Made by a program: the position numbers and the translations under genes
Shown here: positions 25,175-34,309 of the stretch, one piece after another
How positions within the stretch are numbered: position 1 is the first letter of the stretch
Layout: every line of letters begins with the position of its first letter
NCBI GenBank assembly: GCA_025355005.1
Contig: JANXLV010000214.1
Location: 1-34,309 of the forward strand
Source: Myxococcales bacterium
GTDB lineage: Bacteria; Myxococcota_A; Polyangia; Polyangiales; Polyangiaceae
Length of the DNA: 34,309 nucleotides
Direction of reading: 5' to 3'
Notes under the pieces: model-generated
The model's database searches: none
Told to the model about the DNA's origin: nothing
What the model saw: only the letters and a program-made list of their open reading frames with translations

Positions 25175-28100
25175 ATGAGAGCCCTGTCCACGAGATCGAC
25201 GACCGTCCTGCGCGTGGGGCTGACGGGCACCCTGCTGGTCTTCGCAGCCAGCACCGGATTCAGTCCGACAGAGGCAGAGGCCGCGGCGCCGTCGAGCGGC
25301 GTCGTTGGTCCGGCGCCGAACGTGCTGCTGCTCATCGACCGCTCCGGCTCGATGGCGCGCACGACGGCTGGCAACGTTCCGAACTGCGTGACGGGTGCAG
25401 ATTCGAGGAACCAGCCGCTGGTACCGATGCCCGCTGGCGACGTCATCAACATGGATCGCTGGGGCCAGATCCTCGAAGGGCTCACCGGTCACGTCAAGCC
25501 GTACTACACGTGCGAGACCATCGACCGCACCAGCACCAGGTTCAAGGACGAGTACTCCATCAACTTGAAGCAGCCCCCGGACGCGGACTACATCATCCCG
25601 TACAACAGGCCGCTGTCCGACGGAAGCCCGGCCAACACCAACACGTGCGCCGTCACTCCTGGCTTTCTTCCCGGTGCGACCGGGCTCCTTGGTCTCGTCA
25701 AGGGCGACAACACGGGCATTCGCCAGTTCGCCAATGGCTGGGACGGCAACACGCAGGACCCGAACTACACCGCCAGCAAGGGAAGCATCGTCGACCGGTT
25801 CTGGGCCAACACGACGGGTCTCACGGCCGCTGGCTACGGAGCGGCCAACCCGGCCGCGTGCACGTTCAACCAGTATGGTGACGGTCAGCTCGACGTGGCG
25901 CGGAAATTCGTGCGTTTCTCGTTGATGACGTCGGACAGCGAGCCGTCAAAGGCGCCGACCAACGTGAGCTACTACGGCGTCACTGGTGGCACCGTGCCCT
26001 GGAGCGATCTGACGACCGGAACGGGCACCTCCGTGGACACCGCCCATCCGTTCGACGGTCAGTGGTCCTATCTCCCTGCAACGGTCATCCACGGCGGCCC
26101 GCTGCCGAAGGCGAAGCTCCAGGGCTGCGCGACGGACCCTGATTTCTCGGTCGGCGCGCGTCACCTGTCGGCCCCGCCGTGGGAGGGAAGGCACGTTGCA
26201 TTTCCGGCGCCCGATGGCCCCGACGACAGCAACCTCGATCAGATCCAGCGCGTGCTGCTGGCTACGCGCCCCTACGGCGGCTCGCCGCTCGACGGCATGA
26301 TGTACGACGCCGCGGACTATCTGTGGCGCACCGACGACTTCGGCCCGTGGGCCGTTGGCAAGACCACCACCGACGACTTCGTTCAAGCGGGTTGCCGGCA
26401 ACAGTACGTCGTTCTCGTGAGCGACGGCGCGTCCAACCTCGACCTTCGCCCAGCCTGCAAGGCCGGCGCGGGCGTCTGTCCCTTCCCGACCCCGGTCGAG
26501 ACCGCGCACACGCTCTACACCGGCATCGCGCAGGGTGGCTACCCGGGCACTCTTCATGCGGCGGCCAGCGCGCACATCAAGACGTTCGTCATCGGCTTCT
26601 CGGCGGTGGGCAGCCACACGCCACCCGTGGCCGAGCCCGCATGGTGGACGTGGGGGTCTTGCACCGCCGCTCTCACCGCTGCCACCTCGTCCAAGCTCCT
26701 CGCCGACACGTGCGCCACGAAAACGCCGTACGTGACCGGCACCATGTCAGAGGCGTGCTGCACTCTGAACGACATCGCGGTTGTCGGCGACGGCTACCTG
26801 GAAGCCAACCCGTCCCCGCAGGGCGCATTCTTCGTCGACAGTGAGGCTGAGTTCAGCCTGGCGATGGGCAAGATCCTCGGCACCATCTCGAGCAGCACGA
26901 CCAGCCGCGCCACGCCGACCTTCTCATCCACGTACACGTCGCGCGACACCCCGTATGCGGGTGGCAACGCGAACGCATCGTTCATCACGACGTTGAACCC
27001 TCAGCCCGGAGGTCTCTGGACGTCCGACATCCAGCGCAAACGCAACGTGTGCAACACGGGCACGCCCAACAACCTGGCACCGGTGAACGCGAACGACGAC
27101 AAGTTCGCCAACGCGACCGTCACGGGCAGCAAGAACAACCAGCGTTTCATCCTCACGGCGGTCCCGAACGACAACTCCGGTGTCTACGATCCGACTGTCA
27201 CGTTCCGGCCGTTCGACACCGTGCACACCGACAATGTGACGTCTGCCAGCTACAGCTATTCGCAAGGGCAGGACATCGCCATACCGATCGCAAACGCGGG
27301 CAACGTGGCGGCAACGCTGGCGCCTGATCTCTTCAACATCGCGCCCACCACGTGCGGCTCGGTGAACATCCTGAAGCCCACGCTGAAGACGCTCCCGAAG
27401 TTGACCACGGACATCTCGTGCGAGAACGCCGTCTTCGCATTCGCGACCGGGTATGCCGGATCCGTCTCCTACAACGCGTCGGAGTACAACGTACGCTGCA
27501 CGCCTGGCGACGCGTACACGCTCGGCTGCAACCCGCTGGGTGGTGTCTATCATTCGCAGCCCATCGTGGCTCCCCCACCCCAGGCATTCCTTGCGGATGA
27601 AGGCTATCGCGCGTTCGCCAAGACCTACGCGGGACGACCTTCGGCGCTCTACGTGGAGACCATGGATGGTCTTCTGCATGCGTTCGACGCGACGAACGAC
27701 ACGGCCGCTGGCCCGTACGCGAACGAGCTGTTCTCGTTCATTCCTCCTGCCGTGTTGCCCACGCTCGCCTCGAACTACCCGAGCGGCGCGGCGACCCTGC
27801 TCGATAGCTCACCGGCCGTGAAGGACGTGGTCTGGAATCGGGTACGCGGGGACATCGGTGCGGGCGCCGCAAACCTGTGGCACACGATGCTTGTCGCCGG
27901 TCAGCCCGGTGGGTACTTCGCGATGGAAATCTCGGACCCGCTCGTAGGACAGATCTCCGCCGGCCAGGAGCCAGGCGTTGGTGCGACGTATGGTCCGTAC
28001 AAGCCCTCCGTCGACACCGGCTCGCTGGCGCCACCGGCCGCGTATCAGCCCGTGCCGCTGGCCGTTGGTGACCTGCCCGGCGCCGACTTCGAATCCGGCG

Positions 28101-29530
28101 GCATCACCACACCGGCGGCCCGTCCCGTTGGACCGCACTTCATGTGGCAGCTCACGACAGCGGACAAGGCCGCCCCGGAGCGCCTCAGCTCCACTGGCAG
28201 CTCGCGCGCAACGGGCACTGCACAGTACCCGCTCTTCGGCGACACGGTCAGCAAGCCGGCGATCACGACGCTCTACTTCCAGGACACGGCGGTCAGCCCG
28301 CTCCGCGAGGTCGGCGTGGCAATCCTTCCGGGCGGCATGCCGCTCTCGGCGCTCACTCCTGGAGAGTGCCTGCGACAGGGTGGCGTTACGCCCACCGTGG
28401 TCACCGACAGCGGCGCTGCCAATCCGTATACGGTGCGGACGAAGGTTCGCAACTGGGGTGACGGCTGCACGTCGGCGGCGCTCGGCACGACCGGCGTCCG
28501 CGGTCGCTCGGTCAGCATCGTGCGACTCGACACGGGTGAGATCATCCGCGTCTTCGCTCGAAAGGTGGGCGTCGTCGCTCAGGACCTGCCGAATGGCATC
28601 CCGACGTCGGGCGCGTCGAACCGGGTCAACGCGACGCCGCTCGACTCGCCGATGACGGGCACGCCGATCGTGTACCCTGCGGATGTCGGCGCGGTCGCGC
28701 AGCGGTTCTACATGGGTGATGCGGACGGCATGATCTGGCGCTTCGACGTGTCGGACCCCAACCCGGACAACTGGAAGGGCCGCATCTTCTACGACACGCA
28801 GAACATCACGGTGAACCCCACCAACGCCAAGCCGTCGCTCGACGGCCAGCCCATCGTCGTCGATCCGATCGTCACCCAGGATCAGCAAGGCCGCGCCGTG
28901 CTCATCGTGGCGACGGGCGAGCAAGACGTCCTCAACCAGCCCAAGCCCATCGGCGGCAACGGGCAACCGCCGAAGAACTTCGTTGTCTCGCTCACGGAGC
29001 GCCCGGACTCCGCGGCGGCCGCGACTGGCTATTACAACGCGTATGTGAACTGGGTATATGACTTCCCGGGGCACCCCGGTGAACGCGTGACCGGTCCAAT
29101 GACGGTCTTCAACAACGTGGCCTACTTCGCCAGCTATTACCCACCAGTGGAGTCGGTCGCGGCAGCATGCACCACGGGCTCTGCCTACATCAACGCCCTC
29201 GACTACATCAAGACGACCGGTGTGTATGGCGCGACTCAAATATTCGCCCCGATCGCTCCGACCGACAACGCCGGCACGGCAGTCAAGTACGTTCCCGGTG
29301 TCACGGTGCAAGCGGGGCTCCAGTGCGCGACGGCGGCGGCCGGAACGTCGAGCTTTGGCGCATACCAATCCCTGTCGTTCAGCAGCACTGCCTTGCCGAC
29401 CTTCACGTTGTCGGCGATGAGCGCCAAGGGCACGAGCATCGGCGGTGCCGGCATCAACTCGAGCAACATCCCCACGATCAGCGCACCGGCGGTCGCGACG
29501 ATCGACTCGTGGGCTGCAGTCGTCGAATGA
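25175..29530 (+). CDS. pilY1: PilY1-like pilus tip adhesin/priming protein
   Basis: 1451 residues. A signal peptide (about 1-38, ending near TEAEAAA) is followed by a vWA domain with intact metal motif DRSGS (55-59) and later motifs GGSPLDGMMYDAADYLW and VVLVSDGASNLD. The C-terminal half (from about 780, GGVYHSQPIV, then YVETMDGLLHAFDA and YMGDADGMIWRFDVSD) is the PilC/PilY1 beta-propeller. PilY1 is exported, sits at the pilus tip with minor pilins, and affects adhesion and retraction. I do not see a clear calcium-binding DxDxDG loop. An RGD tripeptide near residue 892 is probably incidental. The start is preceded by GAGG. The small lipoprotein gene overlaps its stop as ATGA. Confidence 0.93.
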   Translation: MRALSTRSTTVLRVGLTGTLLVFAASTGFSPTEAEAAAPSSGVVGPAPNVLLLIDRSGSMARTTAGNVPNCVTGADSRNQPLVPMPAGDVINMDRWGQILEGLTGHVKPYYTCETIDRTSTRFKDEYSINLKQPPDADYIIPYNRPLSDGSPANTNTCAVTPGFLPGATGLLGLVKGDNTGIRQFANGWDGNTQDPNYTASKGSIVDRFWANTTGLTAAGYGAANPAACTFNQYGDGQLDVARKFVRFSLMTSDSEPSKAPTNVSYYGVTGGTVPWSDLTTGTGTSVDTAHPFDGQWSYLPATVIHGGPLPKAKLQGCATDPDFSVGARHLSAPPWEGRHVAFPAPDGPDDSNLDQIQRVLLATRPYGGSPLDGMMYDAADYLWRTDDFGPWAVGKTTTDDFVQAGCRQQYVVLVSDGASNLDLRPACKAGAGVCPFPTPVETAHTLYTGIAQGGYPGTLHAAASAHIKTFVIGFSAVGSHTPPVAEPAWWTWGSCTAALTAATSSKLLADTCATKTPYVTGTMSEACCTLNDIAVVGDGYLEANPSPQGAFFVDSEAEFSLAMGKILGTISSSTTSRATPTFSSTYTSRDTPYAGGNANASFITTLNPQPGGLWTSDIQRKRNVCNTGTPNNLAPVNANDDKFANATVTGSKNNQRFILTAVPNDNSGVYDPTVTFRPFDTVHTDNVTSASYSYSQGQDIAIPIANAGNVAATLAPDLFNIAPTTCGSVNILKPTLKTLPKLTTDISCENAVFAFATGYAGSVSYNASEYNVRCTPGDAYTLGCNPLGGVYHSQPIVAPPPQAFLADEGYRAFAKTYAGRPSALYVETMDGLLHAFDATNDTAAGPYANELFSFIPPAVLPTLASNYPSGAATLLDSSPAVKDVVWNRVRGDIGAGAANLWHTMLVAGQPGGYFAMEISDPLVGQISAGQEPGVGATYGPYKPSVDTGSLAPPAAYQPVPLAVGDLPGADFESGGITTPAARPVGPHFMWQLTTADKAAPERLSSTGSSRATGTAQYPLFGDTVSKPAITTLYFQDTAVSPLREVGVAILPGGMPLSALTPGECLRQGGVTPTVVTDSGAANPYTVRTKVRNWGDGCTSAALGTTGVRGRSVSIVRLDTGEIIRVFARKVGVVAQDLPNGIPTSGASNRVNATPLDSPMTGTPIVYPADVGAVAQRFYMGDADGMIWRFDVSDPNPDNWKGRIFYDTQNITVNPTNAKPSLDGQPIVVDPIVTQDQQGRAVLIVATGEQDVLNQPKPIGGNGQPPKNFVVSLTERPDSAAAATGYYNAYVNWVYDFPGHPGERVTGPMTVFNNVAYFASYYPPVESVAAACTTGSAYINALDYIKTTGVYGATQIFAPIAPTDNAGTAVKYVPGVTVQAGLQCATAAAGTSSFGAYQSLSFSSTALPTFTLSAMSAKGTSIGGAGINSSNIPTISAPAVATIDSWAAVVE

Positions 29531-30096
29531 AGGCGCGCAGGCCGGCCATGTCGACAGCGCCGATCTCCTGGCAGGTCGGCGCCGCGACGGTGCTCGTATC
29601 GGGGCTCATGCTGTTCATGGCGGGATGCAAGAGTCCGCCGCCAGACGATCACGAGCCCGTCGTGCGCGAGGCCCCGAAGGCCGCACCACAAGTTCCGGTC
29701 GACCACGTCGCCAAGGACTCGCTCGTGGCTGGCACGGAGAAGGCGTATGCCGTCGTGCTCCCGCTGGGCTTCGCGGTCAAGGCGAGCGTCGAGCAGACCC
29801 GGGTCGCCATGGGCGCTGCCACTGCGAAGCAGGTCGTCACGTACCTGAAGGAGCAAGTACGCGACGGCAAGGTCCTCGAGGGCCCGGAGCGCACGGTCTT
29901 CAAGGGCGTGCGCATCCCCGCGGAGCCGGACCGCTATCTCGAGATCGTCGTCACGGAGCGGTCGGACACGGTCCTCATAGCCGTGACGGACGTCACCCCG
30001 TTGCCGCCCCTTCCTCCGGCCACTCAGGACGAGCGCTACAAGCAGGTGGGCCTGGATCCGAGGGGCCGACTCCTGCATCCGCACACGATCGAATAG
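29527..30096 (+). CDS. Small lipoprotein coupled to pilY1, unknown function
   Basis: 189 residues from the ATG at 29527, which overlaps the pilY1 TGA as ATGA. The signal peptide has lipobox MAGC (Cys34), followed by a Pro/Asp-rich spacer. The mature part has a central segment LPLGFAVKASVEQTRVAM and an alpha/beta pattern to about residue 160. I do not recognise a family. It has no CxxCH heme motif, so it is not a cytochrome of the kind found next to one Myxococcus PilY1 cluster. Coupling suggests a role in export or function of PilY1 or the pilus tip. Confidence 0.8.
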   Translation: MKARRPAMSTAPISWQVGAATVLVSGLMLFMAGCKSPPPDDHEPVVREAPKAAPQVPVDHVAKDSLVAGTEKAYAVVLPLGFAVKASVEQTRVAMGAATAKQVVTYLKEQVRDGKVLEGPERTVFKGVRIPAEPDRYLEIVVTERSDTVLIAVTDVTPLPPLPPATQDERYKQVGLDPRGRLLHPHTIE

Positions 30097-30129
30097 CGGG
30101 AGGCCGTCGTTTTCGAGTAGTAGACAGTC

Positions 30130-31293
30130 ATGGAGCTGCCTCGAGCTCATGGCCGTAGCAGGCGGGCCTCCGCGCTTGCATGCGTGCGCGCGCTCGTCGT
30201 GAGCGGCGTGACGGGGATCGCGTGCGGCGGGAGCACGACCAAGGCCGCGCCTGCGTGCGACTCCCCTTCCCTCGCGGTCGTCGCTGCGAGCGACTACTCG
30301 TCGAGCGAGATCGTCGTGCTGCGCGATTCGAGCTCGCTGGGGCCGCCCACAACAGGGGTCGATCTGGGCGGTGATCCGGTGCTCGCGGTGTCGCACGGCC
30401 GCTGCTTCTTCGTCGCACGCGACCACGACCTCCTGGTGGAGCTCGATCCCGCGTGCGGCACGCCCATCCGCAAGATCACGACGGGCGACGGCGTCACCTC
30501 CGATAACCCGCAAGACGTCGCCGTGTCGAACGACGGCAGCTTGTTCGTCCCCAAGTTCCGCACGGGCGACATGCTCGTGCTCCGTCCTTCGGGCACGCGC
30601 GACGTGGTGCACCTTGGATCGTTCGACACCGACGGCAACTCACAGCCGAGCTCCGCGACGTCGATCACGACCAACGGCGTGGAGAAGATCTGGGTCACGC
30701 TCGAGCGCCTGGACGACAAGACGCTCCTGCCTTCGGGACTCCCGTCGCTCGTGGTGCGCGTGGACCCGACGAGCCTCGCGATCGACGGTCAGGTGACGCT
30801 TCTTGGCCAGGATCCCTTCGGCCTCGCGGTGCCGTTCGGCGACGCGCTCTTCTATGCGGAGCCGGGACGCTTCGACAGCCCCGCGGAGATGAACGCAGGC
30901 ATAGAGCGACTCGATCCGGCGACCATGACGAGCACGCTGATCGTTCACGAGAAGGATCTGGGTGGTAGCGTCGCACAGGTGGCCGTCATGGAAGGCTGCG
31001 CCGCCGCCATCGTCGCCGATCCCAGCAAGGTGAACGCCACGTCCCTCGTTACGTTCGATCCAATCACGGGGAACATACACACAACGGCGACCACCTCGCC
31101 GCTCAAGAGCCCTGGCTACGATCTGGAGGGCCTCGCCTTCAACGAGGCCACGCTCTACGTGGGCGACCGCAGGCGCGCAGCGACCGGCTATCCGATTCAC
31201 GCTTTCGCGGTGGGTGCAGACTGCACGCTTTCCGCTCGCCCGGACACCCTGTTCTCCCCGCAGAAGCCGGTCGCCATCAGGAGCCCGCGTTGA
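30130..31293 (+). CDS. Beta-propeller-like lipoprotein
   Basis: 387 residues. The signal peptide ends TGIAC with Cys32 as the likely lipidation site. The mature part contains recurring motifs such as NPQDVAVSNDGSLFVPKF and DLEGLAFNEATLYVGDRR, typical of NHL/YVTN-like propellers. No catalytic residues are apparent. It begins 33 bases after the pilY1-linked lipoprotein and its stop overlaps the flippase start as TTGA, so it may belong to the same transcript or start a new one. A binding or scaffold role on the cell surface is inferred. Confidence 0.82.
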   Translation: MELPRAHGRSRRASALACVRALVVSGVTGIACGGSTTKAAPACDSPSLAVVAASDYSSSEIVVLRDSSSLGPPTTGVDLGGDPVLAVSHGRCFFVARDHDLLVELDPACGTPIRKITTGDGVTSDNPQDVAVSNDGSLFVPKFRTGDMLVLRPSGTRDVVHLGSFDTDGNSQPSSATSITTNGVEKIWVTLERLDDKTLLPSGLPSLVVRVDPTSLAIDGQVTLLGQDPFGLAVPFGDALFYAEPGRFDSPAEMNAGIERLDPATMTSTLIVHEKDLGGSVAQVAVMEGCAAAIVADPSKVNATSLVTFDPITGNIHTTATTSPLKSPGYDLEGLAFNEATLYVGDRRRAATGYPIHAFAVGADCTLSARPDTLFSPQKPVAIRSPR

Positions 31294-32945
31294 CCACGGC
31301 CGCGGCAGAGGCGGAGAAGGCCGAGGGCGCGGCCAAGGAGAATGCAGCGGAGACGCGCAGCGCCACCGCGGGAAGAGGCGGCGTCGCCATCCTGGGCGCG
31401 AAGGTCTACTTCATCGCGACGGGTTTTCTGCAGCAGCCCCTGCTTCCCATGGCCATGGGGCTGTCGGGCTACGGCGCGCTGTCCCGCGTCCTCGCGATCG
31501 CAAACGTGTTCAACAACGTGGTCGTCTCTGCATCGACCCAGGGGATGAGCCGCGCCGTGGCGCAGAGCCGCGGTCGCGAGCAGGAGACGCTTCGCCGACT
31601 TTTTCCGGCGCACGCGGCGCTCGCGCTGGTCTGTGCGGCGCTCCTCGCGGGGCTCGCGCCGCTCTTCGCGCGCTTCGAGGCGGCGCCGTACATAGAGACG
31701 CCGCTCTTCGTGATGGCGGGGCTCCTGGGCGTGTACGGCGTGTATGCGCCGCTCGTCGGTTTCCTGAACGGGAGCGGTCGCTTCGGCAAGCAGGCCGCGC
31801 TGGACGTGACGGCGGCCACGCTGCGGACCATCCTGCTCGTCGGCTGCGGCTACCTCTTCATGCGTCGCGGAATGGCGGGCGCGCTGGGCGCAACGGTGGG
31901 CGCATTGCTCGCGGCGCTCGCAGTCTTCACGCTGGCGTTCTCGTGGACGCGCGGACGAAGCGCCGCCGCCGCGGGCTCCGCCGGTGCCGGGCCGCTCATC
32001 GCGCCAGGCGCATACGTGCTGCAGCTCCTGCCCATCGCGCTGTCGCAGCTCTTCACGAACGCGCTCATGCAGTCGGACCTCACGCTGCTGGGCCGCTTCC
32101 TCTCGAATTCTGCACACGCGCCGTGCCCGGACCCGTTCGCGACGGCAGCGATGTCCGCGTGCATCGCGAGCGCAGACAAGGCCGCGGACGAGTGGGTCGC
32201 CGTCTATCGCGCCTGTCAGCTCTTCGCGTTCCTTCCGTACCAGCTGCTCTTCAGCGTGACGCAGGTGCTCTTCCCCATGCTCGCGAAGGCACGCGCGGGC
32301 GGTGACCGGACCGAGGTCGCGCGCCTCACCTCACGCGGGGCGCGCCTTGGCGTGGTCGTCGTGGGGTTGCCCGTGTCCGTCGTGCTCGCGCTGCCGTGGT
32401 CGTGTATCGCGTTCGCGTACGGCAAGGATGTGGCCACGCGGGGCGAGGACACCCTGCGCGTGCTCGCGCTCGGACAGATGTCGTTCGCGGTGCTCTCGCT
32501 CGGCGCGACGGTGCTTGTCAGCCTGGGCCGCGAGGTGCGCGCCATGCTGCTCACGCTCGCGGCGGTGCTCCTCGTCGGCGCTGCATGCTTCGTGGTGGTG
32601 CCGGGCCGCGCGTTCGGCGAAGCGCAGCTCCATGTGACGGCGACCGCCGCATCCATCGCGCTCGCAGCGGCCATGGTCGTGGCGTTCGCGCTGGTGGTGC
32701 GCGAGGCCGGCGCGTTCGTGCCCGCGGCCACGATGGTGCGCGTCGGCATCGCGGTCGCGTGCGCGTGGGGCCTTGGCCACGCGATGCCGCACGCGGGGCG
32801 CATATTGCTCGTGCCGCTCGCAGCGGTGGTGGTGCTGATCTACGTGTGCATCCTGACGATCACGCGCGAGCTCGGTCGCGCGGACGCCACGTGGCTCATG
32901 GGCCTCGCGCGCCGAGGAAAAAAGGCGGCGCCCCGAGAACCGTGA
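31290..32945 (+). CDS. MOP-superfamily flippase (Wzx/MATE/MurJ-like)
   Basis: 551 residues with about 12-14 hydrophobic helices in two related halves, preceded by an Ala/Glu-rich N-terminus of about 28 residues. The pattern fits polysaccharide-type flippases of the multidrug/oligosaccharidyl-lipid/polysaccharide superfamily, inner-membrane proteins that flip lipid-linked sugars. The start is TTG at 31290, overlapping the upstream TGA, supported by AGGAG at 31279-31283. No glycosyltransferase genes are nearby, so the substrate is open. The ISKra4-type element follows downstream after about 200 bases. Confidence 0.85.
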   Translation: MTTAAAEAEKAEGAAKENAAETRSATAGRGGVAILGAKVYFIATGFLQQPLLPMAMGLSGYGALSRVLAIANVFNNVVVSASTQGMSRAVAQSRGREQETLRRLFPAHAALALVCAALLAGLAPLFARFEAAPYIETPLFVMAGLLGVYGVYAPLVGFLNGSGRFGKQAALDVTAATLRTILLVGCGYLFMRRGMAGALGATVGALLAALAVFTLAFSWTRGRSAAAAGSAGAGPLIAPGAYVLQLLPIALSQLFTNALMQSDLTLLGRFLSNSAHAPCPDPFATAAMSACIASADKAADEWVAVYRACQLFAFLPYQLLFSVTQVLFPMLAKARAGGDRTEVARLTSRGARLGVVVVGLPVSVVLALPWSCIAFAYGKDVATRGEDTLRVLALGQMSFAVLSLGATVLVSLGREVRAMLLTLAAVLLVGAACFVVVPGRAFGEAQLHVTATAASIALAAAMVVAFALVVREAGAFVPAATMVRVGIAVACAWGLGHAMPHAGRILLVPLAAVVVLIYVCILTITRELGRADATWLMGLARRGKKAAPREP

Positions 32946-33117
32946 AGGCCGTCAGTTGTTTTGGTGGATGAGTGGCGTGTTCGATGCTGGCGAATGCTGG
33001 AGCTGCGCCGTCGACATCGGGTAAAGCGAGTTGGGTGCAGATCTTCTCCCGCAAGCTGAAGTCGGGTGAAATCGCGGGGTTCGGGGAATTAACGCTCCGC
33101 GTGTGAGGTTCTTCCGG

Positions 33118-33134
33118 CGAGGCGAGATGCCTCG
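33118..33134 (+). promoter_or_regulatory. Hairpin upstream of the transposase gene
   Basis: CGAGGC (33118-33123) and GCCTCG (33129-33134) form a perfect six-base stem with a five-base loop, ending 15 bases before the transposase ATG. It could limit transposase translation, or lie near the element's left end. Confidence 0.4.
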
Positions 33135-33149
33135 AGTAGGCGCGAGCCG

Positions 33150-34309
33150 ATGAGCGCGAAGCGAGCGGAGATGACCGTGGCCGAGGACGTGCCGTTCGCG
33201 GGGGCGCGCGCCCACGCGGCGAAGGTTGAGGGTATGCTGATGAGCGAGCCGATGATCCGCAAGCGCCACTCGGACCTTGAAGAGATGCTCGCGGGCCAGG
33301 GGCAGGAATGGGCGCGGCTGATGCTGGAGGAGAACCTGCGCCTGCGCGCGCAGCTCGAGGAGAAGCGCGAGGTCGTCGGCGCCGACGGCGTAGAGCGCAC
33401 GAGCGTTCGCGACAGCGAGCGCCACGTCGAGACCGTGCTCGGTCGCGTGGAGGTTCAGCGGCTCGCGTACCAGGCGCGCGGAAGCACGGACCTGCATCCG
33501 ATGGATGCCTTGCTCAACCTTCCGCGCGAGATGTTCTCGCACGGGGTGCGGCGTCTCGTGGCGCGGAAGGTCGCGCTGGCGTCGTTCGACGAGGTCGTCG
33601 ACGATCTGCAGGAGTCGACGGGCGCGACCATCGCGAAGCGACAAGTCGAAGAGCTTGCCGTCCGCGCCGCCCAGGACTTCGACGCCTTCTACGAGCAGCG
33701 TGCAGCGGAGCGCGATCCGGCAGACGATCTCTTGATCATCAGCACCGACGGCAAAGGCATCGTGATGCGGCACGAGGACCTGCGCAAAGGAACGCGCCGC
33801 GCCGCGGAGTCGAGCCATCGCAAGCTCGAGACGCGCCTCACTCCGGGCGAGAAGAGCAAAGGCAAGCGCATGGCGCAGGTCGCGACGGTGTACTCGATCG
33901 CGCCGTTCCCTCGCGGCCCTGCAGACATCCTCCATTCGCTTCGCGACGAGAAGGAGATCGACACGAAGCGACCTCGGCCGACGGACAAGCGCGTATGGGC
34001 GAGCGTGGAGAAGACGCAGCGCGCGGTGATCCGCGAGGCCTTCGCGGAGGCTCTGCGACGCGATCCTGAGAAGAAGCGCCGCTGGGTGGTGCTCGTCGAC
34101 GGCGAGCCCAAGCAACTTCGCTCGGCGAAGGCAGAGGCCCGCCGCGTCGGCGTCAAGGTCACTATCCGCGCCGACATCATCCACGTCATCGAGTACATCT
34201 GGGACGCGGCGCGCGCGCTCTTCGGCGAGAGCAACGCGAAGGCCGAGAAGTGGGTCCAAGATCGCCTGCTCGCGCTCCTCACGGGCCGCAGCGGTGGCGA
34301 GATCGCGAA
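33150..34309 (+). CDS. ISKra4-family transposase (partial, 3' end off window)
   Basis: 386 codons from the ATG at 33150 to the right edge, with no stop. The segments LPREMFSHGVRRLVARK, TGATIAKRQVEELAVRAAQ and FDAFYEQR are strongly typical of ISKra4-family DDE transposases. Asp200 (STDGKGI) and Asp317 (LVDGEPK) are good candidates for the first two catalytic acids; the Glu lies beyond the window. The frame is intact so far, so the element could be active. It sits downstream of the flippase gene. Whether the enzyme is complete cannot be told. Confidence 0.93.
   Translation, partial: MSAKRAEMTVAEDVPFAGARAHAAKVEGMLMSEPMIRKRHSDLEEMLAGQGQEWARLMLEENLRLRAQLEEKREVVGADGVERTSVRDSERHVETVLGRVEVQRLAYQARGSTDLHPMDALLNLPREMFSHGVRRLVARKVALASFDEVVDDLQESTGATIAKRQVEELAVRAAQDFDAFYEQRAAERDPADDLLIISTDGKGIVMRHEDLRKGTRRAAESSHRKLETRLTPGEKSKGKRMAQVATVYSIAPFPRGPADILHSLRDEKEIDTKRPRPTDKRVWASVEKTQRAVIREAFAEALRRDPEKKRRWVVLVDGEPKQLRSAKAEARRVGVKVTIRADIIHVIEYIWDAARALFGESNAKAEKWVQDRLLALLTGRSGGEIA
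33150..34309 (+). mobile_element. ISKra4-type insertion sequence (minimum extent)
   Basis: Only the left part is in the window. The left end must lie between the flippase stop (32945) and the transposase start, where the sequence is less GC-rich than its surroundings (AATTAACG near 33088). I could not identify the terminal inverted repeat without the other end. Confidence 0.75.

Noticed and set aside
27840..27860. RGD tripeptide in PilY1
   Set aside because: It lies in a propeller stretch where a similar pattern is common, and differs in context from the integrin-binding RGD of Pseudomonas PilY1.
32952..34259. A 435-codon minus-strand open frame at the right end
   Set aside because: It is antisense to the clear ISKra4 transposase and has no recognisable domain.

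Overview
The window is about 34 kb of very GC-rich, densely coded bacterial DNA. It looks like chromosome of a Myxococcota (Polyangia-type) bacterium. The clues are an MJ0042-type zinc-ribbon/TPR membrane protein, the AgmX/PglI-type C-terminal domain, FecR-VIT-vWA fusion proteins, many lipoproteins and a minor-pilin/PilY1 cluster. The genus cannot be fixed from sequence alone. No rRNA, tRNA or CRISPR array was seen.

Layout. (1) 1-3659, minus: a large zinc-ribbon, repeat-linker, one-TM, TPR protein that runs off the left edge. (2) 3853-4764, plus: an EamA-type transporter preceded by a degenerate 12-bp tandem repeat. (3) 4914-14448, plus: a coupled three-gene block. It holds two giant paralogous FecR-VIT-vWA-AgmX-TPR envelope proteins and a 5-TM membrane protein, joined by stop/start overlaps. 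(4) 14505-17465, plus: uvrA. (5) 17508-18965, minus: dksA followed by a putative zinc aminopeptidase lipoprotein; the dksA stop codon is embedded in the next gene's Shine-Dalgarno. (6) 19214-20269, plus: a diverged RNase HII-like protein whose 3' end overlaps tail-to-tail with a minus-strand lipoprotein gene (20181-21350). (7) 21547-30096, plus: a type IV minor-pilin cluster (GspH/FimT-like, PilV-like, PilW-like, PilX-like, PilY1) plus a coupled small lipoprotein, preceded by a strong sigma-54-like promoter and a G9 tract. (8) 30130-32945, plus: a propeller-like lipoprotein coupled to a MOP-superfamily flippase. (9) 33150-end, plus: an ISKra4-family transposase cut by the right edge.

How it fits together. 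Most of the window serves the cell envelope and surface: the TPR scaffold, the VIT/vWA pair, the pilus tip-priming complex, the lipoproteins and the flippase. Housekeeping genes (uvrA, dksA) sit between these blocks. The best candidate for an undescribed system is the three-gene FecR-VIT-vWA operon. One paralogue has an intact vWA metal-site core and the other a degenerate one. Both carry a shared Cys-Glu-x-Pro-Thr-Trp module that I cannot name. Secondary points of interest are the RNase HII-like protein with altered active-site motifs, and the minor-pilin leader peptides that contain in-frame tandem repeats.
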